Source of the DNA: Lentinula raphanica
Taxonomy: Eukaryota; Basidiomycota; Agaricomycetes; Agaricales; Omphalotaceae
Length of the DNA stretch: 64,000 nucleotides
Direction of reading: 5' to 3'
Assembly: GCA_027919835.1 (NCBI GenBank)
Contig: JANVFP010000021.1
Location: forward strand, 124,001-188,000
Part shown: one piece after another, positions 23,910-35,902 of the stretch
Layout of the letters: each line of letters starts with the position of its first letter
How positions within the stretch are numbered: position 1 is the first letter of the stretch
Translations under genes and position numbers: made by a program
Notes under the pieces: generated by a model
The model's database searches: none
The model's input: the letters and a program-made list of their open reading frames with translations, nothing else
Told to the model about the DNA's origin: nothing

Positions 23910-24273
23910 ATGTTCGCTAGCTGGGCAACGTCGACTCTGAGGTCTGCGTACACTCTATCACCCATATGGAGGCCTAGGCTGTTTTCAACGACGACTGTGG
24001 CCGAAGCAGGCTACAAAATGAAATCTCATAGTGGGGCCAAAAAGCGTTGGAGATCTCTTGGTTCGGGAACTAGCTTCAAACGCGTGCGTTGTGTTACTGG
24101 TTTCTCAGTTGCTGGTAGTCTTACACTTAATGTTCTAGGGAAAAGCCAACCATCAACACTTAAATGTATGCAAACCTCCAGCACGGAAGAACCGACTATC
24201 GACGACTGCATACTCTACTCCTGCTCAAACGCACAAACTCAAAAAATTACTTCTACCTTACGGGTCTAATTAA
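23910..24273 (+). CDS. Mitochondrial large-subunit ribosomal protein bL35
   Basis: Two exons (23910-24083 and 24139-24273) encode 102 aa. An Arg/Ser-rich mitochondrial presequence (MFASWATSTLRSAYTLSPIW) is followed by the bL35 signature: YKMKSHSGAKKRWRSLGSGT, FKR, then GKANHQHLNVCKPPARKNRL. The end is HKLKKLLLPYGSN. Bacterial-type L35 proteins are about 65 aa; the extra length is the targeting leader and a short C-terminal extension. It binds 23S-like rRNA in the mitoribosome. It converges on the histidine phosphatase gene with 75 bp between stops. Confidence 0.9.
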
Positions 24274-24348
24274 GAGGAGGTCGTGCGCTAATTTCTACCC
24301 TGTATCTATAGCCAGCTGAAACTTCCTTACAGCGAATTCGGATAACAA

Positions 24349-25497
24349 TCATGATTTGCTCGTTGCACCTGCGAAGAACCCGCGTATGTCCTTCTGCCTA
24401 GGATCATGGGCCGAACTCCCGATCCCTCCTCTCTGTCGTACCTACGCAACAGTCAGCGAAGGCTCCTAGAGGACACGTAGAACTCACGAGATTGTCGAGA
24501 TGTTCACACTTGTCATTAACCGTTAGTCGTATACTCAAGTCAGGTTTTGATGGCGAAATTGAATTCGTAGAAAGTTGTGGATTCTGTCGCAATTCCACTG
24601 TCAATGTTTGTGTGCGACAAAAAGAATCTGGGCCACACACCTTCATTTCCACAACTACTCTTGTCCACCCAGTGTTGACGAGATGACCTCGAAAATTATC
24701 CAACGACCTTTCTCTACCAGCCTCTCGTCGATGCAGTGCACCCACAATTTCCCTGATGAAAAGTCCATGGCTCACGACCGCAACATGTATAGGTTCTTGC
24801 CCTGTTGCACCCAGGACATACGGCATCAGGAGTTCGTCTATAGCTCGTTCAGCACGGGCTGCCAAATCATCTTTACTCTCTCCTCCTGGGAATCGATCAC
24901 TACGCCTCGAAGGATTTGAATAGATGCCCAGTTTATATTGCTCTTCCAATGCTGTCCCATTATTCAATCTCTTTGACCATGGTTTCCCTTCGGCAACGCC
25001 AAAATGCTGTTCTCGTAGTAGCGGAGACTTGATATGGGGAGGGTAAGGTTCTGGCTGATGGTTTAAGATAGCTTCGGCTGTGGTTGAGGCGCGATCCAAT
25101 GTTGAGGATAGTATTGCAGTGAAATGAACGTTTTTTGTAGAGAACCATTGTCCGAGAGCTGTTGCTTGCTGCGATGAGGTAGAGTGGGTCAATCGGACGA
25201 AGCGTGATAGGGTTATGTCCTACTTTCATGCCTGTGCAGATGAGTTTAAGCTCCTGGTGAACCGGAATAGTCCTCATCGGATCGACTTACCATGATTCGA
25301 CAGAGGAGCATCCTTCCAACCTGCCCAAACTTTTTCTACAGCTTTGACGATGAATCACAATTTGAGGGGTTCACAGCAATGTGGCGTAGCTTACAACGTT
25401 GTCTGTGGACTGTCCGTGTCGAATCTGTTTTGTGAATGAGCCTACAGGATAACGACTGCAAGTGTTTTTGCAAACTCACAAAGGTGAAAGTGACCAT
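24349..25497 (-). CDS. Histidine phosphatase (phosphoglycerate-mutase family)
   Basis: Exon 1 (25497-25480) MVTFTF joins IRHGQSTDNV (25424-25395), giving the catalytic RHG motif with the phospho-accepting histidine. Then come EKVWAGWKDAPLSNH, an 8-nt micro-exon (25232-25225), and the main exon: TALGQWFSTKNVHFTAILSS, REQHFGVAEGKPWS, and VAVVSHGLFIREIVGAL with the second catalytic histidine. The last exon encodes RQRGGIGSSAHDPRQKDIRG and ends FFAGATSKS at TGA 24349. The family removes phosphate from small metabolites or phosphoproteins; the substrate cannot be read from sequence. Between exons 2 and 3 (25394-25336) the canonical splice leaves a 1-nt phase mismatch, so that junction is either non-standard or contains a sequence error. 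Confidence 0.85.
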
Positions 25498-25672
25498 CGA
25501 GCGACCAGTCAACATGAGCTTAGGAGGTAGAGGAGTATACTGCGTGGGAACTATTGGGATACACCGATACATTCTGCATGGCTTCCGAAGGGTAGATAAT
25601 CATAAAATATCATATCAAGCAAGCACAAAACTAAAAAACAACGCTTGAATGAGCTCGGCCTCTCAGAAAGAC

Positions 25673-28238
25673 TCAACCAACGTCCATCTGATCATCTCTC
25701 GCCTTTCCTTTGCCTTTCCCATACGTCGCCGGCGCATATCCATTCAGATGGATTTTTAACCCCCCACCTGACGACGCCGTATTGTTTGGGAGTGCGGAAG
25801 GAGGAGTGGTTGCTTTCGTATTCGCCTGTCCATGTACCTCAGTTTGATCCCGTTCTCCTTCATTAAGACGTTCCCAATCCTGCATCATTGCCTCCACCTC
25901 TTCGTCTATACCCTTGAATATGCTCTCTCTCGGAAAACCAACAAGCCTCCCGCGTCGAGGTCGTTCCAAGATAGGACCTTGCCATTTGGATGACGAGCTC
26001 CCATTCACACCTGATGGAGAACCAGAAGGTGTGTTCGCTCCGTCTGGCTCCGGACTTGGTTCTTCTGAATGTAGTTCCATCGACTCGTCTAGGAACTCCA
26101 ACGGACCCTCCTTCTCATCTAAGAGCATTTCACCTAGCTTCACCCAGTTTTTTCTTGTCTGTACAAGCTGTCTCAGCATCTCGCTAACCACTAGTTGATT
26201 ATCCTCGTCTGGACCAAGGCCGAGCGCTGCAGGACAAGGCGGGAGGGGCGGTGTGTCGCCATTGACCGATCCACTCCCGTTGGTACCGTTGACCCCATTC
26301 ACAGGCGTACCATCTTCTGACTTCAGCTTCTTCTTCCTTCCCAACTTCGGTGCGTCCTTCTGCGCCTTTTGCAATTTCTGCAACTTGTTGTACACATTTG
26401 TGATATTCTTATCAATCGAATCCCTGAGTTCCAGATATTCCGCCCATGCGAGTCTGTCTCTTGCTATCTCTGCATAACGTGCTTTGCGCAATCGATTGGT
26501 GGCAGAGACACGGCGGAGCTCCGCTTGATTGATACGGAGGGCGGTGGCAATCGGATCGTCGGTTTTATTGGTGTAGTCGATGGATTGTGCGCTACTTCCG
26601 GAAGGTAGCAGGTTGTACCACCTCATCGTGTCTCCTATCCGTCTCTCTAAATCGGCTACTGAGAGCTTTTCCTTTCGGCTGGCAGCAGCGCCGCTACCAC
26701 CTGGTCTTCCTTCCATCGCATCTTCTGCCGCTTTCACACCCTTCCATGTCAAGTGGCTGTCAGGCATGGGAAGGAGTGCTGAGATGAGACGCTCCGTGAG
26801 AGGGCCATGTCCGAGATGCTCCAGTTGAGTGTCGAATTCTGAAAGGGTGGAAGGATCGAAAGAAGGATTGGGTGCTACCGCTGAAGGATTAGGAGGGATT
26901 TCGCCGCCGTTCAACGCCACTTGCTGAAGAGTCCCAAGTGTACTGGAAGACGTCGTCAGCCCTAGTCGATCCTGCTCCTCCCAAACTTCGAGGTAATGCC
27001 TTCCTAGTTTGGGCATCACATAAGGCTCTGTCTCGTCTCCTTCCCAAGACAAGAACCCTACATCTTCCTCTTTGATTGGTCTTAGATAGGGCTCTACGCT
27101 GGCGTAGAATGTGTTGATAGGAATTTGTGTCGGTGCCTTAGTCACTTTGCTGAAATCCTCTGTGACTAGTGTTGGATGTGATGGCGCGGGTATAGGTGGA
27201 GGTTGTACCGGTGGTCGGGGAGGGAGGATAGGAAGTGGCGGAGGGACTGTGAAGTCTATACCTGCATGAGGTTGGGAGGAGTTCTGTAAAAGTGATTGAA
27301 TAAAGATCGGCCGAACAAATGAAGGTTGGACCATCATACCTTGGAAATTGAGGAGGACGACGTTGATTTTGCCGCCTTCGGAGCAGGCGGAATGGATGAT
27401 GAGGAGGATATAGAATGTGTTGGGTGTGGAATTGGAGGAGTCCCTTTCCGTATTCGAGGAGAGGCATCACCTATCGTAGATATCAAGAGGGGTCACCTAA
27501 TATGCACTTGAAGATACATACCCATTTCGATGTCACTTTCTTCTAGCAAGTCTCTTTTCCGTTTCTTCTTCTTCTTTCTATCTTTTTCGGGATCTAATGA
27601 TGACCTTGTGGACGAAGGGACATTACTGAGTGGATGCGAAGAGAGGCGAGGCTTGTTCAAGCCCGAAGAACTCGAGGATGATAATATTGGCTTGACATCG
27701 TCTGTAAGATCAGGTAGAGGTGTTGCTGAGACTGTGTGTTGGGCCCGTGCAAGTCGAGTTTGACGGCGGGTTTGAACAGGCATGTCATGGTCGTTTTCAT
27801 TCAGCGTGATATATAAACCAAGAAGGGCCACAATAGGTGTAGGTGGAGTAGCATTTTGGCCACATAAAACGGTCCAAGAGGGAGTATATTGAAGGGGATG
27901 AAAGCAGGATTGGACGGTCAATGCTCATGCAACCAAAAAAAGAGACAAAGTAGAAGAAACTGACAGTCACGTTCTCTCTTGATTTTCTCTTTGCCTTCTC
28001 TCTCCTTCCCTTTCTTTGCCCTCTCCTTCATTCTCCTCATCCCTTCCTCTAGAACCTTCAAATCCTCTCCCGCTCTCCTCGCCTTCTCCATCGTTCTTGT
28101 CTTGAGATTCTTCAGTTCCGCATGAAGTGCTTCGAGTTCATCAATAGGTGGGACAACTCCATCTGGAGGATTTTTGAATAGCGAAGACCTCAGCGGTGGC
28201 GGAAGAGGGTAAGGTGCAAATGATTTGGATGTTGACAT
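25673..28238 (-). CDS. NGG1: ADA3/NGG1-type transcriptional adaptor (SAGA complex)
   Basis: Four exons: 28238-27971, 27923-27522, 27470-27340 and 27283-25673. The N-terminal exon has a coiled-coil segment (ELEALHAELKNLKTRTMEKA). Exon 2 has a basic cluster (KKKKKRKRDLLEE), probably nuclear-localising. The large last exon carries a proline-rich stretch and then the Ada3 domain: INTFYASVEPYLRPIKEED, GFLSWEGDETEPYVMPKLG, HYLEVWEEQD, and later LSVADLERRIGDTMRWYNLL and helical INQAELRRVSATNRLRKARY. Ada3 links the Gcn5 acetyltransferase to SAGA/ADA. Splicing of exon 1 to 2 through gtgactg..catgag is the least certain junction. It is divergent from the APH-like gene (295 bp between starts). Confidence 0.85.
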
Positions 28239-28533
28239 TGCGCATTCGGGTGAAATAAATAAAGTGGGTTCTTCCTCAAATTAATGGCTGAAGCCCAGAC
28301 GTGACGCGATTGAACAAATCTGAGCTCTTCGAGAGCAGATGAATGGAGAAGCCTGAGTTGACTACTCTCTGAACAACAGAGAATGAGGATGAGAGCGCAG
28401 AGCGCGTTAGATGTAAAGTGACAGTATAGACGAGAGTAGCAGCCTCGGCTGACCATGATTCTTACGTCAGCTTTCTCACAAGTCAAAGTACTTCACGAGT
28501 TGCTCACGCGCTCGCGCTCAGATCTCAACCACA
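28239..28533. promoter_or_regulatory. Divergent promoter between ADA3 and the APH-like gene
   Basis: 295 bp between start codons on opposite strands. No known element was identified. Confidence 0.5.
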
Positions 28534-29605
28534 ATGTCCTTCCAGGAATTCAGACTGTTCCTGAGAGAGTATACTCTATCGTTCTTCCCGCAGAAGCAAT
28601 TAACTCCTAGAGAAAGAATTTTCAAGCTAGGCAGCCTTCGTAAGAACCCTTACTGGCGTTTCTACTTCTCTGTACGTGGGTGGATAGGTTTTGGACGATA
28701 TTTTATCCACAATTCCATATTCTACTCTCTACCCAGCTTGGTTTGGAAATGCAAGTGTTTTCTTTCGCGAGTGGTCTTTTTTACTTAAAGCCTATGTTAT
28801 GCTCATAGATACTTTTGGACGATGGATTTATGTCAAGCATGAACTTAACGGATACAAGATTGAATACAACAACTTAAAATTTCTACACGACCACTCACAC
28901 GAACTGCAGATTCCTGTTCCCAGGCCCTATCTCAGTCTCGTATTCCAACATCATCTGTGGCCGTATCATGGCGAATATATATTCATGACTCGCCTCCATG
29001 GTCGTGATCTTCATGAGCTATGGCTCAATCTCTCTCATCCCGAAAAGTACAAAATCGTTTGTCAACTTCGATCATACATGCTCAACCTACGGAGCATGAA
29101 AGCCCCCCCAGAAACGATGATAGGCTCCTTTCATGGCGGCCCTGTAGGGTGTTATCGACTGCTACAATTCGATGTGGTCGGTCCGTTCTTGGACGAATCT
29201 CATTTCAATCGTCATCTTCGAGGACCTTTGGCTCCTTCCTCTCTCTCATCAACAGTACTGGAATCTCACCAGAAAAGACACGATCTGTGCGCCACACATA
29301 ATGATCTATTTCCTCGCAACATCCTCGTTGATGCTGATTTGAATGTAATTGGTGTGGTTGATTGGAAATCCTCAGGCTGGTTTCCTGCTCACTGGGAATA
29401 TTGTATCTGTCGGAATTGGGCATATGATAAAGTTGACCAAGATTGGAAGAAATGGATACACGAGGTTTTGGATTCTTGGGCTGAGGAGGAGATCGCAGAC
29501 CATGAGTTAATGCGTGCATATCCAAATCGAATGGTGTATTGGTCGACGAGACTAAACGTAGATAGCGAGGATGGGTATGAGTTATACTACCATACTCGTG
29601 ATTGA
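28534..29605 (+). CDS. Aminoglycoside-phosphotransferase-like (APH/kinase-fold) protein
   Basis: Two exons (28534-28687 and 28737-29605) give 340 aa. The kinase-like pattern is readable: VKHELNGYKIEYNNLKFLHD in the N-lobe, the hinge-like MTRLHGRDLHELW, the catalytic loop THNDLFPRNILVD (the APH 'HxDLxxxNIL' motif) and the metal-binding GVVDWKSSGWFPAHWEY. Many agaricomycete paralogues of this fold exist; they are not antibiotic resistance genes, and the substrate is unknown. The splice uses a weak donor (gttttg), chosen because it joins RGWIA to WFGNASVFFREW in frame. It converges on the orphan gene at 29637 with only 31 bp between stops. Confidence 0.82.
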
Positions 29606-29636
29606 ACAAGCTACAATACTGTCATCATCGAGGATT

Positions 29637-30188
29637 TTACTTGTACTGGGTCATCTTGACCTTGCCACTATAAACAATGGGAAACTCTGAGGTAGGATCT
29701 GTAGATGCCAATGCGCCTACACTATACATGCGCCTATAAAATTTCGCCTTCTCGGCATCTGTGGCGAGCGGTATAGCAGTGAACAGTCCAGCCTCTTGTA
29801 GATCAGATAGCACACGAATGGTCCACAAGGCACAGCTCCATTGCCTATGCGTACTGAGCAACGGAGTCTGATCCTGAGTCGGTGGTTGACTGGCGGTAAA
29901 CTCAGCTAGGGCATTCATGTCTGCCGAAACGTAGCCCAGTTTAATGACGATGTGAAAGTGGCTACTGTGTTCGACGCGGACAGGATTGACGTGCGTGCCA
30001 TGTCGCCAAACTCCGTCTTTGTCGATGACTTGGTAGACGTAGAACCCCGCCGCAGTACTGTCATGATAGGATCGAGGGAGATAGCAGAGTGCCCAATGAA
30101 AGCTGGTGGGAACAGCGCCTTCTTCTTCTCTTCTGTATAGCGCAATGTATACAGCGCAATCATTTTGGTTGGTGCTTGACTCGGCCAT
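29637..30188 (-). CDS. Uncharacterised fungal protein (single exon, 183 aa)
   Basis: An intronless frame of 183 residues that starts MAESSTNQNDCAVYIALYRR and contains SFHWALCYLPRSYHDSTAAG followed by FYVYQVIDKDGVW. A central 'HWAL' strand plus VYQVID resembles a beta-rich domain seen in many uncharacterised agaricomycete proteins (possibly the group catalogued as DUF6914; name from memory, low certainty). It has no signal peptide or membrane span. Most likely cytosolic; function unknown. Confidence 0.7.
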   Translation of the reverse strand: MAESSTNQNDCAVYIALYRREEEGAVPTSFHWALCYLPRSYHDSTAAGFYVYQVIDKDGVWRHGTHVNPVRVEHSSHFHIVIKLGYVSADMNALAEFTASQPPTQDQTPLLSTHRQWSCALWTIRVLSDLQEAGLFTAIPLATDAEKAKFYRRMYSVGALASTDPTSEFPIVYSGKVKMTQYK

Positions 30189-30707
30189 CAGTGTTCACCT
30201 GGAAAAAGGACGATGACGGTCGGAGATTTCTCTGGCTTTGAGTCAGTATGCTTCATATAAGAGATTGAAACCACGAACTTACTGGCAAGTAGTAATTAGA
30301 TATTGTTAGATACCTATGAGTGGTTATTTTCTAACAGGATACTATTTCTGTATCGGAGGAATTAGTTGCCTTGCGATACTGGATACAGTTAACAGAGGAA
30401 GGTTACCTTCCTGCACTGGCGTGGGGTAGAAGTCCAAGTGAAAGGAGCGAATCGCAAATTGTGTCACCTTGCGCGGTTTTTATCGCATCTCATCTATGGC
30501 CCACAGAGAAATCGGAAATCAGCGAGTCGATGATATGTGGAGACTTTAGATCTTACCGCTGCGACAGTGACACTAAGTGTACCTATTCCACAAGTTCTGG
30601 AAAGTCAGCAGGACATTATCAGTGACAATCTCCTCATTTTTTGGACGTCTTTCTACAGAGAACCGAGATTCACTATCACTGAATCAGCGCTCACTGTGGT
30701 TAGTAGA
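30189..30707. other. Intergenic
   Basis: No convincing coding sequence on either strand. It could contain a further 3' exon of the gene starting at 31316. Confidence 0.4.
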
Positions 30708-31316
30708 CTAGTAGCTTCTAGTAGCACTCCCAATCCATGTACTCCCACAGCCCAGGACCCACATTGTGCCGACTATGGACCAGCGATGCAGCTGATTCGG
30801 ATAGGCTTGCGACAAACTACTATAGTAGGGCATAGGTCGACCGCTGTCGACCGGCGTGATCACTGACTCTACTCCGTCAAATCCTGACACGGGCGCTTCA
30901 AGAAGTCATGGACGTACTCACTGAAGTGAAGGATCATTGCAAAAAAGGTCCCTCAGACTGTCTTCATGCCAGAATTTGAACCAATAAGTTGTCCATACAG
31001 TAAGTACTCCGATACTGGTGACTTCGCAAGGAAAGACATTCGGAGGATTGCCGAGTTCTCCTCGTGTTATGATGGATAACCAGCGGCCGATGTTAGAGGT
31101 GTTGAGTCCTAACATTCTTGTATTGATGCCTGGAGAGCTACAGTTTTCAGAACACATTGTTGCACCATAGCACGTTGGTGACATTGGCTACGTACCCACA
31201 AGTAGCGTTGCTGGATAGCTTTCGTTGAAGATGAAAGTATTCCAGCCTTCCTTGATTGCCTTCTTAAACAGGATATGTTCGCCCTTGGGATCGTATACGA
31301 TTTGGATGTTGTCCAT
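30708..31316 (-). CDS. Hypothetical protein (spliced, 3' end uncertain)
   Basis: Exon 1 (31316 to about 31194) encodes MDNIQIVYDPKGEHILFKKA and ends at a good donor (gtacgt). Exon 2, after ctctccag near 31130, encodes INTRMLGLNTSNIGRWLSII, then NPPNVFPCEVTSIGVLTVWT and FKFWHEDSLRDLFCNDPSL, ending at a gtgagt donor near 30920. A third exon can be read to TAG 30708 (QAYPNQLHRWSIVG) but that junction is weak. No domain is recognised and there is no signal peptide. I trust exons 1-2 more than the end. Confidence 0.5.
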
Positions 31317-31561
31317 TCACTGCGCTACACCTGAGATGACTCGGAGATGGTGAAAGATATTTCGTGCTAAAACGCAACTAATACGAGACTTACACTCGAA
31401 AATCTCGCGACTATCTACTCACCACGAAGTATAGTGCATAGATCGTACAAAGATATAGATACAGATACAGATATCAGCTAATCATCGGGTGCTCGCTCCA
31501 ACTATCTGTCACCAGAGAAATCGGTATGGCGATTTTCAACGGGAAAAATGGCGAACGAGCA

Positions 31562-33243
31562 TTATCGCTCTTCTTCGTAGGTGCAATTTGTATGACCATG
31601 AAATCCTGAACCAACGCACGCCTTGAGCGACAAGCCAACCCATACATCATAACTCATAAAACTCACCTTGACCTGTACTTTGCCACCTACATTAAAATGC
31701 CCAACATCAACATCAGGCTGACACCGAATCTCGCCCGCCGCGTCGAGGTTCACGATCCTTTTCGTCGAATCAACCGACTCGGCGTCGTCCGAGTAGAACG
31801 GATTGTCCTCCATCGCAAGCTCGAAAGGAGGCGGGATAGGAAAGAGCGTTCCTCTTCCGATATTGTAACTTTTCCAAACCACTTGGTCTTTCACCTCGAC
31901 GCAGACTTGTCGTGTGATCGTTACGCCGAAGAAGATATAGTTACGGTCGTTGATGCTATCCGATTTGGTTATTGAGTTTTTGCTACCATGGCTGTCGATG
32001 CTGCTGATGGAGCCAGTGGTGGACTGGTTACTGAGAGTTTGAGTGAGCTGTAGTGCGCGGTATTCTTCGGATGCACTGAGAGGGGACAAGAGCGTGTATA
32101 GCTTCTGTATGGATGTTGCGGTACCAGTAAGTTGGGTATGAAAGGGTATGGTGTCGGCCAGGCCAAATGTTCGTGCAGCAGGTAGAAATATCTAAACGCG
32201 GGCGGTCATTTATTTCTGCGTAGACGTGTGCGAATTGAAAGGAAAGCTCACCTGTACTTCTACCGGTTGCAATCCTGATGCAGGTTTAGTTTGCAGAATA
32301 GACAACGTCTCGAACCAGACCTCCGGTGCGCTTTTGATAGTGGCATGAAATATAGGACATCCAGGTCGGATACCTTCGTTCGTGACAAGAGGTACAGAAG
32401 GGGTACTGCGAGGACGGTAACGGAAAGGGATTATGAACCTAGGTTTTCATGCGTTATTGAGTGGTCATAGCTGGAGTTGTACAATCATGCAGGTAGAAGC
32501 ACAAAACACGGAAGATGACTCACGAATGCTTTTTGTTCCATAATGGACCTCGAGAGACCACGAGAATCTTTAGCGCGTACGAACCTTTAAGGTAGATGAG
32601 AAGACGAGGGAAAAATGGTGGCTTTGCAACTTACATTGGGTCTCAAGTCCAGGAAGCCCCGATAACGAGATTTCATGGGATGGAGGCATTGGAATATCGC
32701 GATCTCCGTCGCGAAAGGTCGTTGGCAGCACATATGAAAAGTCAATCTCTTCAGGATTCGCAGAAACACCAGTCTGCGGATTTGATTTCGACCAAAGCTC
32801 ATAAGATTCGTCTACAACTTTGATAGTTGCCGTTTGAGAAGTATTGCCAAACACACTGAACTTGAGTTTTCCCTCGATCTAACTCGAACAAAACCAATAA
32901 CCATGTCATTTCAAGTCCATGTTCAGGAGGAAACTCACCTTCAAAGAGACCTGCAGAATGTTTTTCACGCTCCCCTGATATATAGTTCCACATATCAGCC
33001 CCCTCTGGCGATAAGTTGGAATCTCCTCGGTGGAATCTTCTACAAGTTCACGCAAAACGACTCGAATATCAGTCCCGCAATTCCAACTCCGGGAGTACGT
33101 CCCATTGCGACTGGAGGAAAACGGTGTATGTGTCGCTGCGAGGACTTCTTCGCCTTCGATGACTTGTGCAGAATAATCAGGAGGCGGCGTCGATGCGGTG
33201 TAGTCTGGAAGAGAAGCTTCGACTGGTTGTGGTAGAAGAGACA
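31562..33243 (-). CDS. Alpha-arrestin-like protein (arrestin N- and C-fold)
   Basis: A multi-exon model starting MSLLPQPVEASLPDYTAS at 33243. The N-terminal arrestin sandwich shows GLICGTIYQGSVKNILQVSL joined across an intron to GKLKFSVFG, then IDFSYVLPTTFRDGDRDIPM and PPSHEISLSGLPGLETQC. The C-terminal part shows FIIPFRYRPRSTPSVPL followed by EVWFETLSILQ and RQVCVEVKDQVVWKSYNIG. Alpha-arrestins usually bring a Rsp5-type ligase to membrane proteins through PPxY motifs. The readable 'PDY' and 'PPPDY' near the N-terminus are candidates, and an RSP5 homologue lies in this same window. The last intron (an in-frame 45 bp, gtgagt..ctcaag) may be retained. Confidence 0.75.
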
Positions 33244-33748
33244 TATGAAGGGAGAGAGAAGGAAGATGGGAGTCGGATGAGAAAGCCTTGAAACTTTTAA
33301 GTGGGCAACCAGATGGCGCTAGGGCGATTCGAGTTATCCGTAAGGCACGCAGTGACGCAGCACAGCTCCCTCCGTCGGGCACTACTCGTCGCTCTTAACT
33401 TTGAAGGCCACCGGTGACTAGCGGTGACTCCGGTGAGCTTGAGAGTTGTCCATGCTATCCGTATCCGTACTCTACGCTCCCAGCAGCAAGCAGCTTTCAT
33501 TATAATACTCTGAGAGCCGCCAAGGACTCAAGTCATTGAGAGAATACGGCTAAGTTCCAAAAGTAGAATAGTGAAACTTCGGAATCTCTCCTGCGTGTTT
33601 TGTGAACTGAAAAGCTGTAGACGAGCCTCTCGCACCTCCTTCCACTCGAGATTATCCAAAGGTGTATGTTGTGAAGCAATCTTCGTCTTTTGAGTGTTTT
33701 GGAATATGGAATGTAAGAAGTTGAGATAATTTCGGCGCCAAAATTCTC
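33244..33748. promoter_or_regulatory. Divergent promoter region between the arrestin gene and MTG2
   Basis: 505 bp between opposite start codons. No gene or known motif was seen. Confidence 0.45.
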
Positions 33749-35585
33749 ATGCTCCATTCTTTCCTTGATCTCCTTCCATCTACATCTGCTTTTTGTCGAC
33801 GCGGTGTATATCGTTTTTCAACATGTGCAGTAGTTCATAACAGTAGGCCAAGCCGTGCCAATGAACATGACTCGGAAGATTATGAGACGTATCAGAGAAG
33901 ACGTAGGACGGAGTGGAAACGGAAACAAGGGGTCAGTATTCGTTCTTCTCTCTACTCGTATCCATTCTGATTGCCCACAAGGGTCAAACTTTCTTGGACC
34001 ACTTGATTATCAACGTACGAGGAGGTCGGGCAGTTTCTTAACAGCTAAGTATATACTCAACAACCACATGAATTCTCTAGGAAAAGGCGGAGATGGCTGC
34101 GCTGCATTCCATCGCGAGAAATTTCTCCCTTTTGGGCCTCCTTCAGGCGGAAACGGCGGTCGCGGCGGCGACGTCTACATTCTACCCACCCCAGAACTCA
34201 CCACCCTCACTTCCGTAGCCAAACGCGTCCGGGGTGAAAACGGCGGCAACGGCCAAGGGACGTGGCAAAACGGTAAAAACGGCTCCCCACTCGTCATCCG
34301 CGTACCACTAGGAACTATCGTCCGCGAACTACCCCGGGATGATCCCAGACGGGCAAAAGACGAGTGGGAAGCTGAGGCCGAGGCTCTGGAAGGGCTTGAA
34401 CCAGCGGACAAGCAGGCTAGGATGCGGGACAATAGATGGGTTCATTATCCGAGATATAGCGAGTCTAATGTGGAGCGGGACGCGTTTAAGGAGGCAGAGC
34501 AGTTGCTGTATAAGCAAGAACGAGATCGACGCTATGCACGGCGGAAGAGAGAGATGGAAGAGCCGATATATCTTGACTTGGACAAGGAGTTGGAGGTGGA
34601 AAAGGATCCGAACCTGCCTCTTGGACTTCCGCGAAAGGATACCCTAGGTCATCTTGTTGCGTCGGGCGGTCAAGGAGGACTTGGCAACCCACATTTTCTC
34701 TCCACGGACAATCGTTCACCCAAGTTCGCCACCCGGGGACACGAAGGCGAACGGATCACGCTCTCTTTAGAACTTAAACTTTTAGCGGACATTGGTCTCG
34801 TAGGCATGCCCAATGCTGGAAAAAGCACTCTTCTCCGTGCTCTAACCGGTGGTCGCGCCAAAACTGAAGTCGCCAGTTACGCTTTCACAACACTAAACCC
34901 TATCGTTGGCGTCGTGCGTGTCGCAGCTGACGGATCGTTCGAGGGTGGTATCTCAGAAGGTATGATTCACGAAGAGACGTTGATAGAAGAAACCCAAGAC
35001 CAAACCAAAATGGAGTCAGGCGCTTTCGCTGACGCCTTGACGAGGAACCAACAAGCAAACTCTGATGCTCTCATTCGAGGATACGGAGCTGGACACCGTT
35101 TCGATATCGTCGAACACTTCCGATTCACCATCGCCGACAACCCAGGTTTGATTTCTCAAGCGTCCGCGAATGTTGGATTAGGACACTCCTTCCTCCGTTC
35201 CATCGAACGATCCCTTGCACTCGTTTACGTAGTGGACTTTTCCAATCCTGCGCCTTGGGATGACATCACTATCCTTCGAAACGAGCTCGAGCAGTATCTG
35301 CCAGGGATGAGTAACAAAGCTCGGATAGTCATAGCCAACAAGGCAGATCTTCTGGCCGCGGATAATGGTCCAGCTTCGATCGACGAGGCCAGGGTCAAAC
35401 TGAAGCGACTGGAAGAATTCGTAGAAAAGGAAATGGGTGTAGAGGATGAAGATGGAAACTCGCGTTCGTTGGATGTCATACCCATATCGGCTAAGTACAG
35501 CCAGAATCTCGAAAAGGTGGTCGGGTTGATGCAGAAGTATGTCATCGAGGCAAGGGAGAATACTGCACGGCGGAAACATAGTTGA
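33749..35585 (+). CDS. MTG2: Mitochondrial Obg-family GTPase
   Basis: Three exons (33749-33931, 33982-34024, 34081-35585) give 576 aa. The N-terminus MLHSFLDLLPSTSAFCRRGV is a likely mitochondrial presequence. The Obg fold begins across exons 2 and 3: FLDHLIINVRGGKGGDGCAA, then FHREKF and the glycine-rich GGNGGRGGDVYILP. The GTPase domain shows G1 GMPNAGKSTL (about 34804), G3 DNPGLI (about 35137), G4 NKAD (about 35338) and G5 ISAK (about 35488). Obg proteins act late in assembly of the large mitoribosomal subunit. An insertion between Obg fold and G domain is rich in charged residues (KQERDRRYARRKREMEE). A longer 5' reading frame from 33855 exists but lacks the Obg start, so the spliced model is preferred. 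Confidence 0.94.
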
Positions 35586-35902
35586 GCACGCTAATAGACT
35601 ATTTTCTGTTATTATACCTATGGACATGTTCTGGTGCGCTCTATGACTCGCAATATGTCAACAAGTCCAGAGTGAAAGCAGGCAGATATGTACTTCATGG
35701 AACTTTTAATTTGTACCGTTTTCAAGCTACCAAGGCGAAAGGTTATGTGTAAAAATCGCGAAGTGTTCCACTGATGACCCGGTTGCCATCAAGTACATGA
35801 AGCCATCCTTCGATATCCCAACAAATGATGTCAGTTTCAATGAGTTCTCCAGTATTTTTTTTTTTCCTTCTATGTATAACCGCTAGCAAGTAAGTCTATG
35901 TA
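35586..35902. other. 3' region of MTG2 and displaced tail of F-box-like copy Q
   Basis: On the minus strand, 35743 to about 35840 still reads the family's C-terminal block GWLHVLDGNRVISGTL, which is missing from the short form of copy Q. It is either a last exon of Q or a remnant separated by a small rearrangement. Confidence 0.6.

Noticed and set aside
33855..35585. Single-exon start of MTG2 at 33855
   Set aside because: It reads through two introns and loses the conserved Obg start FLDHLIINVRGG, which the spliced model restores together with a mitochondrial presequence.
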